This document shows, in pieces, positions 58,553-64,000 of a DNA stretch of 64,000 nucleotides. The notes under the pieces are model-generated. The model worked only from the letters and a program-made list of their open reading frames with translations, ran no database searches and was not told the origin of the DNA. The stretch covers positions 7,004,001 through 7,068,000 of the forward strand of contig NC_058342.1 of assembly GCF_905475395.1 (NCBI RefSeq). The letters run 5' to 3'. Position numbers and translations under genes: made by a program. Numbering within the stretch: position 1 is the stretch's first letter; each line of letters begins with the position of its first letter. The stretch is from Chrysoperla carnea (Eukaryota; Arthropoda; Insecta; Neuroptera; Chrysopidae).

Positions 58553-58697
58553 CTATTCGTTGTGTGCGTAGTCATGGTAGGGACAATAAAATCGATGCCA
58601 GCGCTTCCAGTGAAAAATTTTGGCGTTAAAGGGGGCTGTTATTACTAATTTGCAGTTCTTTACATGTTAATGTTATAGAAATGTCAAATTAAAATTA
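58553..58697 (+). repeat. Perfect 145-bp inverted repeat, left arm
   Basis: Reads CTATTCGTTGTGTGCGTAG, then CATGGTAGGGACAATAAAAT, continuing to GTCAAATTAAAATTA. I compared it base by base with the inverse of 62126-62270 and found no difference. It is moderately GC-rich in the first 90 bp. Confidence 0.95.
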
Positions 58698-59727
58698 AAT
58701 TGTATCGAATATGTAATGCACGCCATTGCGTGTATGGAGTTCATTTTGGCCAATTAGACAATGATTCTCATAAAGTCAAATATAATCAGTGCTAAATGAT
58801 AATTTCTCGTGGTAGACAGGGAAAAATTGCACATAGTACGAGTATGAACAACTATATCAAATACCGATATCCAACCCAATGTAATTCCTACTACATACAA
58901 TTTATTGAGAAATACATACAAAAGTTAATAAAGGTTTTTTTACTTAAATCTAAGTTAAGCTTTTTCACAGGGATTATCTTTATTCGGATGCAAGAAATGG
59001 TCTATGAAAAAAGAAACTATTAAGTTTATGACAGTTTTAGCTTTCATAAAATTTATTTGCGTGTTTTACATAAAATAGTTTCCCTACAAAATATCCGCAA
59101 AAGCAATAGTTTTCGAAATATTTAACTGAGAAAATTTAGAATAAGTCGCTACACGAAAAATACGGTATTGTATATTATGAATATAAGACAAATGGCACCA
59201 CTCCTCTTCCCGGGTTGATGGAACATGTCTAACCAACAAAATGACGTCAAAAATGTTGTTTTTTTCAGAAATTTTATCATTTTTATAAATTCGAATGAGG
59301 ATACATCAGTGCATATCTAATTTTGGTAGGTTTGTAGTAATTGTTAAAAACTACAACCCATATTTGGGGGGGGGTCCTCCCCCTCCACCCCAAGTTATAT
59401 ATGTATGTAAACATATATAAGGTAAAACAGTTCATTTGACTGACTTTAATGAAACTTTAATTAAACCAAAAGTAGGTTTTCAATGAAAATTTTAGCGAAA
59501 TTCGCAAAATAGTTCAACAAAAATTTCAAATTTAGTGAATTTTTTTGAATGGCCTACCATTGTGTCCTACTGAGTTAGTGTTTTTATTTTTTTAATTGTA
59601 GCAATTTTTAATATCTTTCGATTTTATAATAGGTCGCATACCCTTAAAATTTCTCATATTTTTGCGAAAAACGGAAAATTTATCATTTTTTGGAAATAAT
59701 TGTTGGTTGGGTGTATTATTTGCTAAT

Positions 59728-61238
59728 ATGGGCGCTGAATGGATTTCGTGTGCATTTACAGGTCCCACCGACCAAGTGTATTTCACCCTCTGAATCCGGA
59801 TTTTTCAACTTTCTTATCGCTCAGAGTAGGGAGAAATTTGAAATAAAGAAATTAATTATTTATACGGCCATAACTTCTAAACTATTGAAAATTTACCGAA
59901 AGAATTTTGTACCATTTTATTCTACAAAAAAACAAAAATTTCTTTTCTTTTTATTCGCCTTGATACGACCAATAGAACCGGGTATATGGTTAAAATAGTA
60001 AACAAAAACGATACTCTGCATAAGGTCGACGCATAGCGCTCGATTTGTAAAGTTCATAAATTGGTCAATAAATAATATTTTTGAATTTGTAAGCACGGTA
60101 CTGATTTTAAAGGTATGAGTCTATATTTTAATGTTAAGCGTTTAAAATACGTTTTATGCGATAGCAACGAAGCTAGCACGATTGTAAGTATTAAGTTTTA
60201 TCATTTTTCCGGTCCGCTATTAATTTATTAGTCGAAATCGAGACAAAAGTCTCACATATTTTGTTCTAGTTTAAGAATCTATTTTATTTTTTCAAATATC
60301 TCTATTAAAACTTCAGTTATTATAACCGAATGCGAATATATGATAAAATTTTGCGTAAAATCGTGTAACTTGAAAAACTAAACAAACTTTGAAAAGATAT
60401 ATGTCCGAAACTATCGGTCGAAACTATAAAAACCAGCTTGATCTCAAATTATTGCAAATTTAACCTTCTTTAAAATAAATACTACAGTTTTTGATATAAA
60501 ACCAGTCCTTCCAGATCAAAATCGGAAAAAACTGAAATAAGGTCAAAATTTCGAACTTTTCTAATTTTTCCAAAACTTGGATTTAACGTTGCCTTTACAT
60601 TGTAAACTACATATCAAAAAAACAAACATACCATATATTTGATGCAACGTTCACCCCCTTTTCATGTTTAATTTGAATGAATCAGAATTGATTTATACAA
60701 TTGCGTTCGGTTGCTATAACTCAAGTTTTAATAGAGATGAAAAAATAAAATGGTTCTAAAACTAAAATAAATTTACAATTTTCTCATATATAATTATGTG
60801 AGGTTTTCCTCCGCTAAGGGCTCGGTTTCGACTAATCAAATAATAGCGGACCGGAAAAATGATAAAACTTAATATTTACAATCATGCTAGGTTCGTTGCT
60901 ATTGCATAAAACGAATATTTATGTGCATAACATAAAAATATAGACTCATACTTTTAAAATCAGTACCTTAAAGTACAAAAATATTATTTATTGGTCAATC
61001 TACGGACATTACAAACCGAGCGCTGCACGCCGACCTTATGCAATGTATCGCTTTTTTTTTACTATTTTAACCATATCCCTGGTTCTATTGGTCGTATCAA
61101 GACGAATAAAAAAAGGAAATTTTAGTTTTTCATGTACAATAAAATGGTACCAAATTCTTTCGGTAAATTTTTCAATAGCTTAGGAGCTATGGCCGTATAA
61201 CGACCAGTCAACATACGTCGAAATACTTGTTTTGTGAG
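59728..61238. mobile_element. Foldback element, family B, copy 2 (about 1.5 kb)
   Basis: It starts GGGCGCTGAATGGATTTCG and then CAGGTCCCACCGACC. It shares with copy 1 the segments CTTGATACGACCAATAGAAC, GCAACGAAGCTAGCA and ATGCAACGTTCACCCCC. Arms are inverted (GGTTCTATTGGTCGTATCAAG at 61080). The right end is truncated where the SINE begins. Confidence 0.75.
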
Positions 61239-61241
61239 ACT

Positions 61242-61538
61242 TGTAGGTTAGGTTAGGTTAGGTTATATTGACTGTCCACGAAGGACACACTAAGGATTTG
61301 GAGCCCATTGTGATACCATATATGTGTTTTACCACCTTTCCGCTGATAATTTCATTAATCAGCTCCTCAATTTCAGATGCTGAGTGCGCCTCCTTCATGC
61401 ATTTATCATGCACTACACCAGCCCATCACAACTATTAATTAAATTAATTTTGTTGCGATGGCGGGAATCGAACCCGCTACACTAAGCATTCCGCGAACGG
61501 AATTGGTTACGCCTTAACCAACTGAACTAATAGGGCGA
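61242..61538 (-). mobile_element. Full-length tRNA-derived SINE with a TTAGG-type tail
   Basis: On the minus strand the head begins CGCCCTATTAGTTCAGTTGG, with the A box TAGTTCAGTTGG. It then has GCGGGTTCGATTCCCGC, a perfect T-arm stem and loop containing the B box GGTTCGATTCC. The unrelated body follows. The 3' tail is four CCTAA-type units, seen on the plus strand as AGGTTAGGTTAGGTTAGG. The tail unit equals the insect telomere repeat. The head adjoins the start codon of the small gene by a few bases. Confidence 0.8.
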
Positions 61539-61543
61539 CAATT

Positions 61544-61732
61544 ATGGATAATACAAATAATAATTATTATAATGTAAAAAATAGTCACGGCAAATTAAAA
61601 GAAAAATACGTGTCCGTGAAACGTAAATTATGGAGAGAAAATCAATTAGACAACGCTAAAAAGAAAAAATCGGTACCTAACCTCCCTAACCTGTCAGATC
61701 GGCGAGTAGTAGAATTACAATTACTAGCTCAG
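61544..61732 (+). CDS. Unrecognised small gene, exon 1
   Basis: Starting at the ATG 61544 (an in-frame TGA lies 24 bp upstream) the exon encodes MDNTNNNYYNVKNSHGKLKE, then KYVSVKRKLWRENQLDNAKK, KKSVPNLPNLSDRR and VVELQLLAQ. A CAG/GTATAA donor follows in phase 0; without splicing the frame ends two codons later. The segment is basic and helix-forming, perhaps coiled coil, in residues 14-45. The family is not recognised. The ATG lies 5 bp from the end of a SINE, so the 5' UTR would start inside the repeat, or the true first exon lies elsewhere and this is an internal exon with the acceptor obscured. It sits in an intron of the demethylase gene on the opposite strand. Confidence 0.5.
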
Positions 61733-62125
61733 GTATAAAAACTGTGATAATTCTCTATTTTTAAGAGATGTATTAGAATAAAATTGCTTTGTTTTAGCTA
61801 GCATTCTCAAAATTAAATGTTTAAAGTGTGAACAATATTTTGATGTGCATACAAACAAATCTCATGATTCTTATAGCATGACTGAATGACGTTAATTACA
61901 AGTTTCCATGGTAACGATACACTACTTTAATTATAGAATTGTATGGATGCATATATAATTGTATGGATTGCATTTAAGACTTACATTGAAAATTTAATAT
62001 TATTGTCTCACAAATTTAAATAAATAATTATGATAATTTACATTTGAAAAATAATATTTGTGCAATTGGATTTCTTATTTTCACAATTTTTAATGCATTA
62101 AGTTTAATTAATTCGTGTTTTACAA

Positions 62126-62270
62126 TAATTTTAATTTGACATTTCTATAACATTAACATGTAAAGAACTGCAAATTAGTAATAACAGCCCCCTTTAACGC
62201 CAAAATTTTTCACTGGAAGCGCTGGCATCGATTTTATTGTCCCTACCATGACTACGCACACAACGAATAG
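62126..62270 (-). repeat. Perfect 145-bp inverted repeat, right arm
   Basis: Exact inverse of 58553-58697. It lies in the intron of the small gene. The arm ends CGCACACAACGAATAG, directly followed by GTAAGT, a good donor-like sequence. Confidence 0.95.
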
Positions 62271-62314
62271 GTAAGTGGCTTTTACTTTTCTTTATTAATA
62301 CTCAATTTACTCTT

Positions 62315-62905
62315 TATACAATGTATATGAAATATACATAGTATATTAAGTTTAGTCCCAAGTTTGTAACGCTTAAAAATATTGATGCTACGAAAAAAAT
62401 TTTGGTTTAGGTGTTCATAGAATCACCTAATTAGTCCATTTCCGTATGTCTGTCTGTCGTCTGTCCGTCTGTCATCACGATTACTCAAAACGAAAAGAGA
62501 TATCAAGCTGAAATTTTTAAAGAAGGCTAAGACGTAAAAAGTGAGGTAAATGAGTTATATAGGTCAATTGGTTCTTGGGTCCGTAGGACCGATCTTGTAA
62601 ACCGTTAGAGATAGAACAAATGTTTAAATGTAAAAAATGTTCCTTATAAAAAAATAAACAACTTTTGTTTGAAACATTTTCTCGTAAACATCTCTGTTTA
62701 CCCACGAGGGCGCTAATTAGGTGAAAATTTTGTAGTATGTATTAATATGGGAATATCAGTTGTGTGTGTGGCTATTTAAGAGTGGAAATCTTTCTTTATT
62801 TACGTGACGTCAAAAACAAACGATTGCGTCATCAAAACTGTCTATACATGGTATTTCAACAATTAACTTAGTCAATTGTTTGTTTTCACTTGTTTATATT
62901 TGAAA
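62315..62905 (+). repeat. Family A dispersed repeat, near full length
   Basis: Complete set of hallmarks from ATACAATGTATATGAAATA to GGTATTTCAACAATTAAC and TTGTTTGTTTTCACTTG. It lies between the two exons of the small gene. Confidence 0.85.
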
Positions 62906-62987
62906 CTTGAATTGATCAATAATCATATAATTTGCAGGAATGATTGATTAGGATTTGGGTGAATCAGAAATTAATACTTTTCCATAG

Positions 62988-63110
62988 GTACTTAACATTC
63001 CAACCGTCAGATCCAACTTAATTAAACGTCATGAAAAGCTTATCGGAGTTTCACTTGAAGGACTTGCCAAAGAATCTTGCGAGGAAGCTTTAAAACTTAG
63101 AAAAAATTAA
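62988..63110 (+). CDS. Unrecognised small gene, exon 2 (terminal)
   Basis: Acceptor TTTTCCATAG opens the exon in phase 0, matching the donor of exon 1. It encodes VLNIPTVRSNLIKRHEKLIG, then VSLEGLAKESCEEALKLRKN, and a TAA at 63108-63110. The codons are not AT-random, and the helical, amphipathic sequence looks like real protein. Joined to exon 1 the product is 103 aa. No family is recognised and no poly(A) signal was assigned. Confidence 0.5.
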   Translation, partial: VLNIPTVRSNLIKRHEKLIGVSLEGLAKESCEEALKLRKN

Positions 63111-63561
63111 CCGATTCTCAATATCTACAGTAAATATGAATGTCATTTTGATATTTAATTGCTACATGCAATCCACTTGACCGATGTATGTCATCTTCAT
63201 TTTTAATACTTTCTGTCGCCAGTCTATCATTTAATTTTAATTTTTGTCCAACAATGAACTTCCAATTGCTCAACAATTTCAGTTTCTTTATTAGGACAAT
63301 GGGTCTAATATTAAACTGCTATTATATATTTTCTTTCTATAATTTTACCTTAATATTTTTTTTACTCTTACTTTTTATGTTTTAGGCTTTTTATTTGGCT
63401 TCAGAAAATTATCCTAGAAGTCTATATGGTTAAAGCGGAACTTTTTAGTTTTAAACAAGGCATCTTTGGGGTAAAGGAGTTTAAAGAATAAATTACTCTT
63501 AAAATATGTTAAAAATGTCAAAATAGTTTTAAAATGCTAAAGTAACTGGAAATTTAATTTT

Positions 63562-63562
<1 letters not shown>
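63111..63562. other. 3' flank of the small gene, nothing recognised
   Basis: AT-rich. A plus-strand open stretch at 63188-63385 is hydrophobic by composition only. Confidence 0.35.

Positions 63563-63612
<50 letters not shown>
63563..63612 (+). repeat. (AT)n microsatellite
   Basis: About 25 uninterrupted dinucleotide units. Confidence 0.95.
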
Positions 63613-63614
<2 letters not shown>

Positions 63615-63642
63615 CTGAGTCATTTATACTTTGATATATGCA

Positions 63643-63715
63643 AATATCTAAACTTATTCAAAGAAAAAAACTTACAAAGCGCTACATTTTATTAAAATTA
63701 CTAACTCCAGACATG

Positions 63716-63807
<92 letters not shown>

Positions 63808-63892
63808 GATAACAAAGTTACATGTCTGGAATTAGTAATTTTAATAAAATGTCGCGCTGTATTAGTGTTTTTCTTTGAATAAGTTTAGATAT
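63643..63892. repeat. Palindrome with an (AT)n centre
   Basis: The left arm (ATCTAAACTTATTCAAAG to ACTAACTCCAGACATGT) is repeated inverted on the right (ACATGTCTGGAATTAGTAAT to AATAAGTTTAGAT). The centre is about 85 bp of pure TA repeat at 63718-63802. The whole can form a cruciform or very long hairpin. Confidence 0.9.
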
Positions 63893-63947
63893 TACCATCT
63901 CAAAGTCCAGTCCTATTACGAAAATCATGAAAATGAAAAAAACTCAC

Positions 63948-64000
63948 ATCTTTATCCACATTCCATGTTTTTAAATATGAAAGTAGAGCTTTTAAACCAG
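63948..64000 (-). CDS. PHF8: PHF2/PHF8-like demethylase, partial exon at the right edge
   Basis: Reading into the window on the minus strand, after two bases of a split codon, it encodes GLKALLSYLKTWNVDKD and ends at a GAT/GTGAGT donor in phase 0. The 51453-51653 exon opens in the same phase. An amphipathic helix here suits the helical domain behind the JmjC domain of KDM7 proteins. The exon continues beyond the window, so its acceptor is not visible, and the short length limits certainty. Confidence 0.55.

Noticed and set aside
61459..61538. A tRNA gene on the minus strand
   Set aside because: The T arm is perfect, but the acceptor ends do not pair convincingly and the body continues into the SINE. 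Two truncated relatives share that body, so it is a SINE head.
63638..63835. Open frame with a long Ile-Tyr repeat
   Set aside because: It is simply the translation of the (AT)n microsatellite within a palindrome.

Overview
This is eukaryotic DNA, almost certainly from an arthropod and most likely an insect with a large genome. It is very AT-rich and packed with dead transposable elements. It carries an almost unbroken Himar1-type mariner start, and 5-bp TTAGG-type repeats form the tail of a SINE. The coding exons are short and separated by introns of about 2 to 12 kb with canonical GT...AG borders.

The one recognisable host gene lies on the minus strand. Six exons (63948-64000 partial, 51453-51653, 49271-49562, 39106-39387, 31577-31806 and 27713-27851) join in phase with no stop. 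They encode the region after the JmjC domain, down to near the C-terminus, of a PHF2/PHF8 (KDM7) type histone lysine demethylase. The PHD finger and JmjC exons must lie beyond the right edge. The last exon was not found to the left of 27713. A second, unrecognised two-exon gene (61544-61732 joined to 62988-63110, plus strand, 103 aa) would sit inside an intron of the demethylase gene.

The rest is repeat DNA. 1-6.6 kb is a pile of transposon fragments: the open 5' part of a non-LTR element running off the left edge, the 3' end of another non-LTR element with a trinucleotide tail, a Tc/mariner-like transposase remnant, a Helitron helicase remnant, a hAT dimerisation-domain remnant, and a pogo-like transposase split by a TTAA-flanked MITE. 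6.7-20 kb holds a SINE copy, members of a roughly 570-bp dispersed family (called family A here), an integrase-derived 134-bp tandem array inside a long-TIR element, and several foldback elements. 21.3-27.4 kb is a nest of long inverted-repeat elements. One of them encloses a degenerate gene with a GCD motif and a CXC cysteine module. The introns between 27.7 and 64 kb hold about a dozen more MITEs and foldbacks, a freshly inserted RTE retrotransposon with a 13-bp target duplication inside a 159-bp satellite, a palindromic Himar1-type derivative, and a perfect 145-bp inverted repeat spanning 3.7 kb.

All family assignments come from reading translations and recalling conserved motifs. No database search was run.
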